Shown: positions 8,275 to 16,633 of the stretch, piece by piece
How positions within the stretch are numbered: position 1 is the stretch's first letter
Layout: each line of letters opens with the position of its first letter
Source: Pseudomonas sp. BN102
Lineage (GTDB): Bacteria; Pseudomonadota; Gammaproteobacteria; Pseudomonadales; Pseudomonadaceae
Assembly (NCBI RefSeq): GCF_029871245.1
Contig: NZ_SSON01000030.1
Location: 62,001 to 126,000 of the forward strand
Direction: 5' to 3'
Length of the DNA: 64,000 nucleotides
Position numbers and translations under genes: made by a program
The notes under the pieces: model-generated
The model's input: only the letters and a program-made list of their open reading frames with translations
Database searches by the model: none
Told to the model about the DNA's origin: nothing

Positions 8275-9069
8275 TCAAACCGCTACCGGCGCCTTGATAT
8301 GCGGGTGCGACTGGTAGCCCACCAGCTCGAAGTCCTCGAACGTGAAGGCGAACAGGTCCTTCACCGCCGGGTTGAGCTTCATGGTCGGCAGCGGCAGCGG
8401 CTCGCGCGACAGCTGCAGGTCGGTCTGCTCGATATGGTTGGCGTAGAGGTGACAGTCACCGCCGGTCCAGATGAACTCACCCGGCTGCAGGTCGCAGACC
8501 TGGGCCACCATCAGGGTCAGCAGTGCATAGCTGGCGATATTGAAGGGCACGCCGAGGAAGATGTCCGCGGAACGCTGGTAGAGCTGGCAGCTCAGCTTGC
8601 CGTCGGCCACGTAGAACTGGAACAGGGCATGGCAGGGCGGCAGGGCCATCTCGTCCACCAGGGCCGGGTTCCAGGCGGAGACGATCAGCCGGCGCGAGTC
8701 CGGGTTCTTCTTGATCATGTCCACGACCTTGGCGATCTGGTCGATGGATTCGCCGTTCGGGGCCGGCCAGGAGCGCCACTGGTAACCGTAGACAGGACCC
8801 AGGTTGCCCTCTTCGTCAGCCCACTCGTCCCAGATCGAGACGCCGTTGTCCTTCAGGTACTTGATGTTGGTGTCGCCCTGCAGGAACCACAGCAGCTCAT
8901 GGATGATGGACTTCAGGTGGCACTTCTTGGTGGTCACCATGGGGAAGCCATCGGCCAGGTCGAAGCGCATCTGGTGGCCGAACACGCTGTAGGTGCCGGT
9001 GCCGGTGCGGTCGCTCTTGAAGGTGCCGGTTTCGCGCACCCGGCGCATCAGGTCGAGATACTGTTTCAT
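8275..9069 (-). CDS. thyA: Thymidylate synthase
   Basis: Methylates dUMP to dTMP using methylene-tetrahydrofolate and yields dihydrofolate for FolA. The protein is 264 residues, the same as the E. coli enzyme, starting [11 protein letters not shown]. The dUMP-binding Arg is in [13 protein letters not shown], the nucleophile is Cys146 in [13 protein letters not shown], and [20 protein letters not shown] is intact; it ends HIKAPVAV. Its ATG overlaps the lgt stop (TGATG), so it is translationally coupled as the last gene of a TauE-lgt-thyA operon. Confidence 0.97.
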   Translation of the reverse strand: MKQYLDLMRRVRETGTFKSDRTGTGTYSVFGHQMRFDLADGFPMVTTKKCHLKSIIHELLWFLQGDTNIKYLKDNGVSIWDEWADEEGNLGPVYGYQWRSWPAPNGESIDQIAKVVDMIKKNPDSRRLIVSAWNPALVDEMALPPCHALFQFYVADGKLSCQLYQRSADIFLGVPFNIASYALLTLMVAQVCDLQPGEFIWTGGDCHLYANHIEQTDLQLSREPLPLPTMKLNPAVKDLFAFTFEDFELVGYQSHPHIKAPVAV

Positions 9070-9869
9070 CAGATGGCTCCTTGGGCGGCGTGACGGCGGT
9101 GGGCCCAGACGATCATGGCGATGCCGCCGATGATCATCGGCAGGCAGAGGACCTGGCCCATGGTCAGCCAACCGAAGGCCAGGTAACCGAGCTGGGCGTC
9201 AGGTACGCGGACGAACTCCACCGCAAAGCGGAAAATGCCGTAAAACAACGCGAACATGCCGGAAACGGCCATGGTCGGACGGGGTTTACGCGAGTAAAAC
9301 CAGAGGATGGCGAACAGCGCCACACCCTCCAGGGCGAACTGGTACAGCTGCGACGGGTGGCGCGGCAGCTGGGCCGGATCGGTGGGGAAGATCATCGCCC
9401 AGGGCAGGTCGGTGGCCTTGCCCCAAAGCTCGGCGTTGATGAAGTTGCCGATGCGCCCGGCGCCCAGGCCGATCGGGACCAGGGGCGCGATGAAATCCAT
9501 GAGCTGGAAGAAGCTCTTGTTGTTGCGCCTGCCGAACCAGAGGGTGGCCAGCATCACGCCGATCAGGCCGCCGTGGAAGGACATCCCGCCCTTCCAGACC
9601 TCGAGGATCAGCAGCGGATTGGCGATGTAGGCCGACAGGTCGTAGAACAGCACGTAACCGAGGCGGCCACCCGCGATCACGCCGAGGGCGACCCAGAACA
9701 CCAGGTCAGAGAGTTTCTCCTTGCTCCAGGTCGGGTCGAAGGCCTTGAGCCGGCGCGACGCCAGCCACCAGGCGCCACCGATGCCGATCAGGTACATCAG
9801 GCCATACCAGTGGATCTTCAGCGGGCCGATGGCCAGGGCCACCGGGTCGATCTGTGGATAAGCCAGCAT
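9069..9869 (-). CDS. lgt: Prolipoprotein diacylglyceryl transferase
   Basis: Inner-membrane enzyme that transfers diacylglycerol from phosphatidylglycerol to the lipobox cysteine, the first step of lipoprotein maturation. 266 residues with seven hydrophobic segments. Motifs include [10 protein letters not shown] near residue 20, SFHGGLIGV, the Lgt signature [15 protein letters not shown], and [14 protein letters not shown]. The ATG at 9869 has AAGGAG five bases away; the preceding GTG at 9872 would be only two bases from it and is rejected. Lies 9 bases after the TauE-like gene and overlaps thyA. Confidence 0.97.
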   Translation of the reverse strand: MLAYPQIDPVALAIGPLKIHWYGLMYLIGIGGAWWLASRRLKAFDPTWSKEKLSDLVFWVALGVIAGGRLGYVLFYDLSAYIANPLLILEVWKGGMSFHGGLIGVMLATLWFGRRNNKSFFQLMDFIAPLVPIGLGAGRIGNFINAELWGKATDLPWAMIFPTDPAQLPRHPSQLYQFALEGVALFAILWFYSRKPRPTMAVSGMFALFYGIFRFAVEFVRVPDAQLGYLAFGWLTMGQVLCLPMIIGGIAMIVWAHRRHAAQGAI

Positions 9870-9878
9870 CACAACTCC

Positions 9879-10661
9879 TTAGATCAGGAAGTTCAGGCCC
9901 ACTACCAGCAGCAGCAGGGCGAACAGGCGTTTCAGCAGGCGCGGCGACAGCCGATGGGCCAGGCGCGCGCCGAAACGGGCGAAAAACATGCTGGTGACGG
10001 CGATGCCCACCAGCGCCGGAAGGTAGACGAACCCCAGGCTCCAGGGCGGCAGGTGGGTTTCGCTCCAGCCCAGCACCATGAAGGACAGCGCGCTCGCCGC
10101 GGCGATCGGCAGCCCGCAGGCGGCGGAGGTGGCCACCGCCTGCTGGATCGGTACGCTGCGCCAGGTCAGGAAGGGCACGGTCAGCGAACCACCGCCGATA
10201 CCGAAGATGGCCGAGGCCCAGCCGATCACCGCACCTGCAAGGGTCAGCCCCGGCTTGCCGGGCACGTCGCGGCTCGCCTTTGGCCTCAGGTCCAGCCCCA
10301 TCTGCAAGGCTACCAGTATGGCGAAAACCCCGATGATCCTTTGCAGCATCGGCCCCTGGATGGCCGCCGCCGTGAGGGAGCCGAGGCCGGCACCGAGAAG
10401 GATGCCCAGGGCCATCCAGGCGAAGATCGGCCAGCGCACGGCGCCCTTGCGATGGTGCTCGCGCACCGAGTTGATCGAGGTGAAGATGATGGTCGCCAGT
10501 GAGGTGCCGACGGCCAGGTGGGTGAGGATGCTGGAATCGAACCCCTGCGCCGTGAAGCTGAACACCAGCACTGGCACGATGATCATGCCGCCGCCGACGC
10601 CGAACAGCCCGGCCAGTACTCCAGCGCAGGCGCCGAGCACCAGATAGAGCAGGAATTCCAT
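9879..10661 (-). CDS. TauE/SafE-family (DUF81) membrane transporter
   Basis: 260-residue integral membrane protein made of two related halves, each with the glycine-rich signature (GLFGVGGGMIIVPVL near the start, AIFGIGGGSLTVPFL near residue 150). Members export or import sulfite, sulfoacetate and other small organic anions; the substrate here is unknown. ATG at 10661 (MEFLLYL) with GGGGGTG upstream is preferred over an in-frame TTG at 10679. First gene of an apparent operon with lgt and thyA, a conserved arrangement in Pseudomonas with no obvious functional link. Confidence 0.88.
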   Translation of the reverse strand: MEFLLYLVLGACAGVLAGLFGVGGGMIIVPVLVFSFTAQGFDSSILTHLAVGTSLATIIFTSINSVREHHRKGAVRWPIFAWMALGILLGAGLGSLTAAAIQGPMLQRIIGVFAILVALQMGLDLRPKASRDVPGKPGLTLAGAVIGWASAIFGIGGGSLTVPFLTWRSVPIQQAVATSAACGLPIAAASALSFMVLGWSETHLPPWSLGFVYLPALVGIAVTSMFFARFGARLAHRLSPRLLKRLFALLLLVVGLNFLI

Positions 10662-10830
10662 GGACACCCCCAAAAACAAAGCGGCATGTTAACGGAAGGC
10701 CGTTCTACGCTCCACTTGGGACGATGTACGCTCGCCAAAACCTGCCGATAACCCAGAGGAAAACCTTTCGCAGCTGATGTAGTTTTCCTACAGGCTGCTA
10801 CACTCCGGCTCATAAAAAGGAGACGACTCC

Positions 10831-11583
10831 ATGTGCTTGATCGTATTCGCATGGCGCCCCGGACACGAAGTCCCGCTGGTGCTCGCTGCAAACCGCGATG
10901 AATTCTACGCACGTCCCACCCTCCCCCTCGCGAAGTGGGAAGACGCGCCCGGTGTACTTGCAGGCCGAGACCTGGAAGCCGGAGGTACCTGGCTCGGCGC
11001 TAGCCCCAAAGGCCGCTTCGCCGCCCTCACCAATATCCGCGATCCGCGAACGCCTCCGGTCGGTCGTACCCGTGGCGAACTCTGCGTGCAGTTCCTGCGC
11101 GGCGAGATGGGGCCGGGCGAGTTCCTCGCCGATGCGCTGCGACGGGCCGGCGACTATTCAGGCTTCAACCTGCTGGTGGGCGACGACCGCGAACTCTGGT
11201 TCCTCAACCCGCGCAGCGGTGGGCCGATCAACCTCAAGGCGGGTATCTACGGCATCTCCAACGCCGACCTGGACACGCCCTGGCCCAAGGTGGAACGCGG
11301 CAAGGCGGCCCTCGCCGAATGCCTGGACCCGCCGTCCACCGACTCCCTGCTGAACCTGCTGCATGACCCGGAGCAGGCTCCGGACCACATCCTGCCGGAG
11401 ACCGGCGTGGGGCTGAACACCGAGCGCATGCTCTCCAGCGTGTTCATCGCCACCCGCACCTACGGCACCCGCGCCAGCTCGGCATTGATCGTCCGCGCCG
11501 ACGGCAGCCGCGAACTGGTGGAGCGCAGCTATGGCCCCTATGGCGCCAAGCTGGGGGATGTACGCATGGAGCTGCGCGACTGA
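10831..11583 (+). CDS. NRDE-family (TANGO2-like) protein
   Basis: 250-residue cytoplasmic protein. The defining Asn-Arg-Asp-Glu motif occurs as LAANRDEFYARP near residue 24 behind an N-terminal Cys (MCLIVFAW), the arrangement of an Ntn-type nucleophile. Later conserved parts are GGTWLGASPKGRFAALTNIRDP and GIYGISNADLDTPWPKVERGK. Bacterial and eukaryotic relatives (TANGO2) are linked to heme or lipid handling; the bacterial role is not established. AAAAAGGAG precedes the ATG. Divergent from the TauE-like gene, with a 169-bp shared intergenic region where I see no confident promoter. Confidence 0.88.
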   Translation: MCLIVFAWRPGHEVPLVLAANRDEFYARPTLPLAKWEDAPGVLAGRDLEAGGTWLGASPKGRFAALTNIRDPRTPPVGRTRGELCVQFLRGEMGPGEFLADALRRAGDYSGFNLLVGDDRELWFLNPRSGGPINLKAGIYGISNADLDTPWPKVERGKAALAECLDPPSTDSLLNLLHDPEQAPDHILPETGVGLNTERMLSSVFIATRTYGTRASSALIVRADGSRELVERSYGPYGAKLGDVRMELRD

Positions 11584-11594
11584 CCCGTTGCCGA

Positions 11595-11619
11595 GGGCGG
11601 AGCAGGCGACGCTCCGCCC
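11595..11619 (+). terminator. Possible terminator of the NRDE gene
   Basis: 9-bp perfect stem GGGCGGAGC/GCTCCGCCC with a 7-base loop, 12 bases after the stop codon. No T-run follows, so activity is uncertain. Confidence 0.45.
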
Positions 11620-11955
11620 GGCCTCCTTGCGGATGAACGCCTGGCAGGACTCGATGCAGTTGCGCTTCTGCCTGGCGCGATAGAACCCATCATCGCGCTG
11701 TTTGAGCATGGACTTGATCCCCTCGCCGCCCCAGCGGGTGAGGCAGTCCTCATCGCGCAACGCCGAACGCAGCGCACGACTGACCGCCACCAGGGCGCGG
11801 TCACCGATCCGGTGGCCGTGCTCGTCGTTGATGCGCTTGAAGTGCTCCTGGTCGAACATCAGCAACGCGGCGAAGCGGCCCTGGTCGCTGCCCCACCGGT
11901 AACCGCCATCTCGGCAGCGGTAGTCCTCGGCATGGATCAGGCTTTCGCCGTCCAG
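11620..11955 (-). pseudogene. Remnant of a PAS-GGDEF diguanylate cyclase gene
   Basis: Directly after the ptsP stop and in the same frame, about 110 codons read as scattered pieces of a diguanylate cyclase. EDYRCRDGGYRW resembles the end of a PAS/PAC domain, then comes LLMFDQEHFKRINDEHGHRIGD (GGDEF N-terminal half) and RWGGE (the signature start). It then jumps to MLKQRDDGFYRARQKRN, which resembles the last helix of a GGDEF domain. The middle of the GGDEF domain, most of the PAS domain and any start region are missing. From memory, PAO1 has an intact GGDEF gene (PA0338) beside ptsP, so this is best read as its decayed ortholog with at least two internal deletions. Not expected to be functional. 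Confidence 0.8.
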
Positions 11956-14235
11956 TTAGGCTTGGATGGTGGCCGCCGGGTTGATCACACGGCCGAGGCC
12001 GAGGTTGCGCAGGGCGAGATGCAGCGAACTGTGGATGACCTGCGGGTTGTCGATGGCGAGCAGCTGTTCCAGCAGCTCCTTGGCCTTGCTCATGGTCACC
12101 TGGCGCAGCAGCCACTTCACCTTGGGCAGGTTGGTGGCGTTCATCGACAGGCTATCGAAGCCCATGGCCAGCAACAGCACGGCGGCCGCCGGGTCGCCCG
12201 CCATCTCGCCGCAGATGCTCACCGGCTTGCCTTCGGCGTGGGCGTCGTCCACCACCTTCTTCAGGGCCTGGAGCACCGCGGGGTGCAGGTAGTCGTAGAG
12301 GTCGGCCACGCGCGGGTTGTTGCGGTCCACGGCGAGCAGGTACTGGGTCAGGTCGTTGGACCCCACCGAGAGGAAATCGACCTGGCGCGACAACTCCTTG
12401 GTCTGGTAGACCGCCGCGGGGATCTCGATCATTACTCCGACAGGAGGCATGGGGATGTCCACGCCTTCGTCGCGCACCTCGCCCCAGGCGCGGTGGATCA
12501 GGTGCAGCGACTCTTCCAGCTCTTGGATGCCGGAGATCATCGGCAGCAGGATTTTCAGGTTGTCCAGGCCTTCGCTGGCCTTGAGCATGGCACGCACCTG
12601 GACCAGGAAGATCTCCGGGTGGTCGAGGGTGACGCGGATACCGCGCCAGCCGAGGAAGGGGTTGCTTTCCTTGATCGGGAAATAGGACAGCGCCTTGTCG
12701 CCGCCGATATCCAGGGTGCGCATGGTCACCGGCAGCGGATGGAAGGCGGCGAGCTGCTCGCGGTAGATGGCGAGCTGCTCCTTTTCGCTGGGGAAGCGCT
12801 CGTTGATCATGAACGGCACTTCGGTGCGGTACAGGCCCACGCCCTCGGCGCCACGCTCCTGGGCGCGGGTCACGTCGGCGAGCAGGCCGGTGTTGACCCA
12901 GAGCGGCATGCGCTGGCCGTCCAGGGTCTCACAGGGCAGGCTGCGCAGGGCTTCCAGGCCCTTGACCAGTTGGCGGTCCTCCTCGACCACGTCGCTGTAC
13001 TGCTTGCGCAGTTCGGTCGAGGGGTTGGTGAAGACTTCGCCGTGGTAGCCGTCGACGATCATCTCGATGCCGTCGACCTTGGAATACGGCAGGTCGACCA
13101 CGCCCATCACGGTGGGGATCCCCATGGCGCGGGCGAGGATGGCGACGTGGGAGTTGCCCGAACCCAGCACCGAGACCAGGCCCACCAGCTTGCCTTCCGG
13201 CACTTCGCCGAGCATGGCCGGGGACAGCTCCTCGCTGACCAGGATGGTGTTCTCCTGGTAGACCAGGTTCTGCTTGCGCTCTTCCTGCAGGTAGGCGAGC
13301 AGGCGGCGACCGAGGTCCCTGACGTCGGAGGCACGCTCGCGCAGGTAGGCGTCGTCCATCAACTCGAAGCGGGTGACGTGCTCCAACACCACCTGGCGCA
13401 ACGCACCCTGGGCCCATTGGCCGGTACGGATCACGCGCTTGACCTCCAAACCCATGGAGGCGTCGTCGAGCATCATCAGGTAGACGTCGAACAGCGCGCG
13501 CTCTTCGGGGCGCAGCTGGGTCTCGAGCTTGCTCGAGAGTCGACGCATGTCCGCGCGCACGGCTTCCAGGGCCTGCTTGAAACGTTCAACCTCGGCCTCG
13601 ATGTCGTCGACCGTGCGATCTGGCACCACATCGAGATCAGCTGGCGGCAGCACCACCACGGCCTTGCCCACGGCCGCACCGGGAGAACCCGGTACGCCGA
13701 CGAACTTGGCTTCCTGGATGCCCTTGCCCTGGCGGCCCAGGCCACGAATGGAGCCGGTCGCCTCGGCATGGGCGATGACGCCGGCGAGTTGCGCACTCAT
13801 GGTGACGAGGAAGGCTTCTTCGCCCTCGTCGAACTGACGGCGCTCCTTTTGCTGCACCACCAGAACGCCCATCACCCGGCGGTGGTGGATGATCGGCGCG
13901 CCGAGGAAGGAGGCGAAGCGCTCTTCACCGGTTTCGGCGAAGTAGCGGTAACGGGGGTGATCGGCGGCGTGTTCGAGGTTCAGCGGCTCTTCGCGGGTGC
14001 CCACCAGGCCCACCAGGCCTTCGTTGGGAGCCATGCTGACCTTGCCGATGGAGCGCTTGTTCAGGCCCTCGGTGGCCATGAGCACGAAACGGTTGGTCTC
14101 TGGATCCAGCAGGTAGACCGAGCAGACCTGGCTGCCCATGGCCTCCTTGACCCGCTGCACAATGATCGCCAACGCCGCCTTCAGATCCTTGGCGGCGTTC
14201 ACTTCCTGGACGATCTTGCGCAGGGTATTGAGCAT
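11956..14235 (-). CDS. ptsP: Nitrogen-PTS enzyme I (GAF-containing PEP phosphotransferase)
   Basis: First phosphocarrier of the nitrogen-related PTS: autophosphorylates from PEP and passes phosphate to NPr and then EIIA-Ntr. 759 residues. An N-terminal GAF sensor domain (about 1-165, binds glutamine in relatives) is followed by the enzyme I N-domain with phosphorylated His363 in GSGNSHVAILARAMG. The C-terminal PEP-binding TIM barrel carries VNTGLLAD, LDIGGDKALSYFP, SVGSNDLTQYLLAVDRNN and ICGEMAGD. Lies 21 bases behind rppH on the same strand, the usual gammaproteobacterial operon. A GGDEF remnant follows directly after the TAA. Confidence 0.96.
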   Translation of the reverse strand: MLNTLRKIVQEVNAAKDLKAALAIIVQRVKEAMGSQVCSVYLLDPETNRFVLMATEGLNKRSIGKVSMAPNEGLVGLVGTREEPLNLEHAADHPRYRYFAETGEERFASFLGAPIIHHRRVMGVLVVQQKERRQFDEGEEAFLVTMSAQLAGVIAHAEATGSIRGLGRQGKGIQEAKFVGVPGSPGAAVGKAVVVLPPADLDVVPDRTVDDIEAEVERFKQALEAVRADMRRLSSKLETQLRPEERALFDVYLMMLDDASMGLEVKRVIRTGQWAQGALRQVVLEHVTRFELMDDAYLRERASDVRDLGRRLLAYLQEERKQNLVYQENTILVSEELSPAMLGEVPEGKLVGLVSVLGSGNSHVAILARAMGIPTVMGVVDLPYSKVDGIEMIVDGYHGEVFTNPSTELRKQYSDVVEEDRQLVKGLEALRSLPCETLDGQRMPLWVNTGLLADVTRAQERGAEGVGLYRTEVPFMINERFPSEKEQLAIYREQLAAFHPLPVTMRTLDIGGDKALSYFPIKESNPFLGWRGIRVTLDHPEIFLVQVRAMLKASEGLDNLKILLPMISGIQELEESLHLIHRAWGEVRDEGVDIPMPPVGVMIEIPAAVYQTKELSRQVDFLSVGSNDLTQYLLAVDRNNPRVADLYDYLHPAVLQALKKVVDDAHAEGKPVSICGEMAGDPAAAVLLLAMGFDSLSMNATNLPKVKWLLRQVTMSKAKELLEQLLAIDNPQVIHSSLHLALRNLGLGRVINPAATIQA

Positions 14236-14256
14236 GGCTAGGCAGCCTTTCTCCGG

Positions 14257-14736
14257 TCAGTCTTGCGCCAGGAGGCGCGGTGCTAATTCCTTGAGGGCTC
14301 GGCGATAGACTTCACGCTTGAAGGTCACCACCTGACCCAAGGGGTACCAGTAACTGACCCAGCGCCAGCCGTCGAACTCGGGCTTGCCGGTCAGGTCCAT
14401 CCGTACCTTGTTCTCGTCCGACTGCAAACGCAGCAGGAACCACTTCTGTTTCTGGCCGATGCATAGCGGCTGGCTGTTGGTGCGAACCAGACGCTGGGGC
14501 AGACGATAGCGCAACCAGCCGCGAGTGCAGGCAAGAATCTTCACATCCTGCTGTTCGAGGCCGACTTCTTCGTTCAATTCCCGGAAAAGGGCCTCTTCCG
14601 GCGTCTCCCGCGGATTGATCCCACCTTGAGGGAACTGCCAGGCATCCTGATTGATACGCCGCGCCCAAAGCACCTGCCCAGCATCATTGGCGAGAATGAT
14701 GCCGACATTCGGGCGGAAACCATCGGAATCGATCAC
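14257..14736 (-). CDS. rppH: RNA pyrophosphohydrolase (Nudix)
   Basis: Removes pyrophosphate from the 5' end of primary transcripts and so starts RNase E-dependent mRNA decay. 159 residues; the Nudix box starts at Gly38 ([23 protein letters not shown]) and is complete. GTG at 14736 is taken as start because it gives the conserved N-terminus [15 protein letters not shown]; a longer open frame upstream has no homology. Co-directional with ptsP and divergent from the HAD phosphatase gene, with 144 bases between them. Confidence 0.95.
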   Translation of the reverse strand: MIDSDGFRPNVGIILANDAGQVLWARRINQDAWQFPQGGINPRETPEEALFRELNEEVGLEQQDVKILACTRGWLRYRLPQRLVRTNSQPLCIGQKQKWFLLRLQSDENKVRMDLTGKPEFDGWRWVSYWYPLGQVVTFKREVYRRALKELAPRLLAQD

Positions 14737-14880
14737 GGCACACAACCTCGCAAACGCATGTTCCGGCATTGTTCCATAAAGCCCGTAAATGCGGCAATCC
14801 GAGCCTTTCGCGCAATGGGCAGACCTGCGCAAAGCCGCTATTCTGGCCACCTTCCGAAGCTCAGCAACAAGGTAAACGAC

Positions 14881-15534
14881 GTGCGTTTGGCTCTTTTCGA
14901 TCTCGACAACACCCTGCTGGCCGGCGATAGCGACCACGCCTGGGGCGACTACCTGTGCGAACGCGGCATCCTCGACGGGATCGCCTACAAGACCCGCAAC
15001 GACGAGTTCTATCAGGACTACCTGGCCGGGCGCCTGAACATCCAGGACTACCTCAACTTCAGCCTGGAAATACTCGGCCGCACCGAAACACTGCAACTCG
15101 ACCAGTGGCATCGCGAGTTCATGCGCGACTGCATCGAGCCCATCATCCTGGCCAAGGGCGAGGCGCTGCTGGCCGAGCACCGCGACGCCGGCGACAAGCT
15201 CCTGATCATCACCGCCACCAACCGTTTCGTCACCGGCCCCATCGCCAGGCGCCTGGGCGTCGAAACCCTGCTCGCCACCGAATGCGAGATGCAGGACGGG
15301 CGCTACACCGGCCGCACCACCGATGTGCCCTGCTTCCGCGAAGGCAAGGTGACCCGCCTCGCGCGCTGGCTCGAAGAAAGCGGCCTGAGCCTGGAGGACA
15401 GCAGCTTCTATAGCGACTCGCTGAACGACCTGCCGCTACTGGAGCAGGTGACTCGCCCGGTCGCGGTGGACCCGGACCCGAAACTGCGCGCCGAAGCGGA
15501 AAAGCGCGGCTGGCCGGTCATTTCCCTGCGCTAG
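14881..15534 (+). CDS. HAD-superfamily IB phosphatase
   Basis: 217-residue cytoplasmic hydrolase. Motif I is LFDLDNTLL (nucleophile Asp7, acid/base Asp9), motif II is IITATNRF, and motif III/IV covers the lysine in REGKVTRL and [11 protein letters not shown]. The helical cap between motifs I and II fits subfamily IB, which includes phosphoserine phosphatase (SerB) and histidinol-phosphatase-like enzymes. The substrate is not known; relatives next to rppH-ptsP are often annotated as histidinol-phosphatase-like. Start is GTG with AAGGT upstream. Confidence 0.88.
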   Translation: MRLALFDLDNTLLAGDSDHAWGDYLCERGILDGIAYKTRNDEFYQDYLAGRLNIQDYLNFSLEILGRTETLQLDQWHREFMRDCIEPIILAKGEALLAEHRDAGDKLLIITATNRFVTGPIARRLGVETLLATECEMQDGRYTGRTTDVPCFREGKVTRLARWLEESGLSLEDSSFYSDSLNDLPLLEQVTRPVAVDPDPKLRAEAEKRGWPVISLR

Positions 15535-15543
15535 GACATGACA

Positions 15544-15615
15544 GTAGGGTGCGCCATGTGTTCAGCCGGGGGACATAGGTAACGGGTGTCGGTGCGCACA
15601 CACAGCGCACCCTCC
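15544..15615. repeat. Dispersed inverted repeat, family B copy 1
   Basis: GTAGGGTGCGC at the left and GCGCACCCTCC at the right, about 72 bp overall. Same family as 25662-25725 and 55507-55570. Sits between the convergent HAD and DUF2269-like genes. Confidence 0.75.
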
Positions 15616-15623
15616 GGTTGACC

Positions 15624-16091
15624 TTAGAGCGGCTTCCCCACCATCAGCGTATAGACCGCCGTTAGCAGGACCAGCGCCAGCACGGCCAGCCGCGAGTGCA
15701 ATGCCACATGGCCGGCCGCTCGCGGCGCGAGGGGCGTGCCGTCACGCAGGGCTTGCCGCGCCAGGTTGCGGATGCGCACCTGCAGCCAGAGCAGTGGCAG
15801 CCAGCAAAACGCCGCCAGCAGGTAGAGCCCGGCGCTCCACAGCAGCCAGAGCTGCCCCAGCGGCCAGCCTGCTACCTTGGCCAGGACCAGGCCGCTCAGC
15901 GGCAATAGCAGGGCCGAACTGGCGACGAACCAGAGCTCCAGCCGAACCAGCGAGGCGAAGGTCGCGTCAATCTGCCGCAAATCGCCGCTTTTCCAGGCGC
16001 GCCGGGCGAAGAACAGCCCGCCCAGCGCCGTGCCGAAGAGCACGGCGGCCAGCAGGCCATGGGCGATCCTGAGCGACAGGTAGAAGGTCAT
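15624..16091 (-). CDS. DUF2269-like four-helix membrane protein
   Basis: 155-residue integral membrane protein with four hydrophobic segments. It opens FYLSLRIAHGLLAAVLFG, where a conserved His in the first helix is characteristic of the family. Short hydrophilic loops are rich in Arg on the presumed cytoplasmic side. Paralogous to the gene immediately upstream at 16111, with the same opening pattern (LLLRILHGLATLLFFG) and the same ending (LAKPL versus MVGKPL). Function unknown. Confidence 0.75.
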   Translation of the reverse strand: MTFYLSLRIAHGLLAAVLFGTALGGLFFARRAWKSGDLRQIDATFASLVRLELWFVASSALLLPLSGLVLAKVAGWPLGQLWLLWSAGLYLLAAFCWLPLLWLQVRIRNLARQALRDGTPLAPRAAGHVALHSRLAVLALVLLTAVYTLMVGKPL

Positions 16092-16110
16092 GCCGGGAGC
16101 GGCAGCCGCA

Positions 16111-16569
16111 TCAGAGCGGCTTGGCCAGCATCAGCGCCAGCACCGAAAGGAACAGCAGCAGGCCGACCAGGCCATAGGCGGCGCCGAACTTGAGGCTGCG
16201 CCGGACCTGGGCCGAGCCCGGCCCACCTTCGGCCTGGGCCTGCTCGCGCAGCCGTGACAGGCGGCCGAACAGCAGCAACCAGGCGATGCAGCCGAACAGG
16301 TAGAGGATGGCGCCGCCCAGCAGCCAGGTCTGCCCCAGGGGGAGGCCGGCCATGTCCACCATCCACCAGCCACTGACCGGCAGCGCCACGGCACTGAGAA
16401 TCAGCAGCGGCACACCGAACAGGAGAATGCGCCGCAAGCTCAGGTCGACCAGCGCGACATCGCCAGCGCGAAAGTTGCGCCAGCCGTACCAGCCCAGCCC
16501 CGCCAGGCCGCCGAAGAACAGCAAGGTGGCCAGGCCGTGAAGGATTCTCAGCAGCAGGTAGTTTTCCAT
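16111..16569 (-). CDS. DUF2269-like four-helix membrane protein, paralog of the next gene
   Basis: 152-residue integral membrane protein with the same four-helix layout as its downstream neighbour, including the conserved His of helix 1 (LRILHGLAT), RRILLFGVPLLILSAVALPVSGWW in helix 2, and a central LPLGQTWLL similar to WPLGQLWLL in the neighbour. ATG at 16569 with AAGGAC upstream was chosen over an in-frame ATG at 16605. The two form a likely tandem-duplication operon 19 bases apart. Function unknown; a heterodimeric membrane complex is a guess from the pairing. Confidence 0.75.
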   Translation of the reverse strand: MENYLLLRILHGLATLLFFGGLAGLGWYGWRNFRAGDVALVDLSLRRILLFGVPLLILSAVALPVSGWWMVDMAGLPLGQTWLLGGAILYLFGCIAWLLLFGRLSRLREQAQAEGGPGSAQVRRSLKFGAAYGLVGLLLFLSVLALMLAKPL

Positions 16570-16633
16570 CGAACGCGTCCTTGTCAGCGTGTGCGGCTGA
16601 GTCAAAGCCTAGCAGCCGCGTTTTCCGGTGTTC

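Noticed and set aside
11812-14241. Plus-strand open frame of 809 codons opposite ptsP, and similar long antisense frames opposite ilvA, hacB, spuC and spuB
   Set aside because: High-GC codon structure leaves antisense frames open. Their translations are low-complexity (His/Gln/Gly/Asp-rich) with no family motif, while the opposite strand encodes clear enzymes.
14626-14880. Longer start for the HAD phosphatase overlapping rppH
   Set aside because: The upstream part has no HAD similarity and covers the rppH start; GTG 14881 gives the motif I N-terminus.
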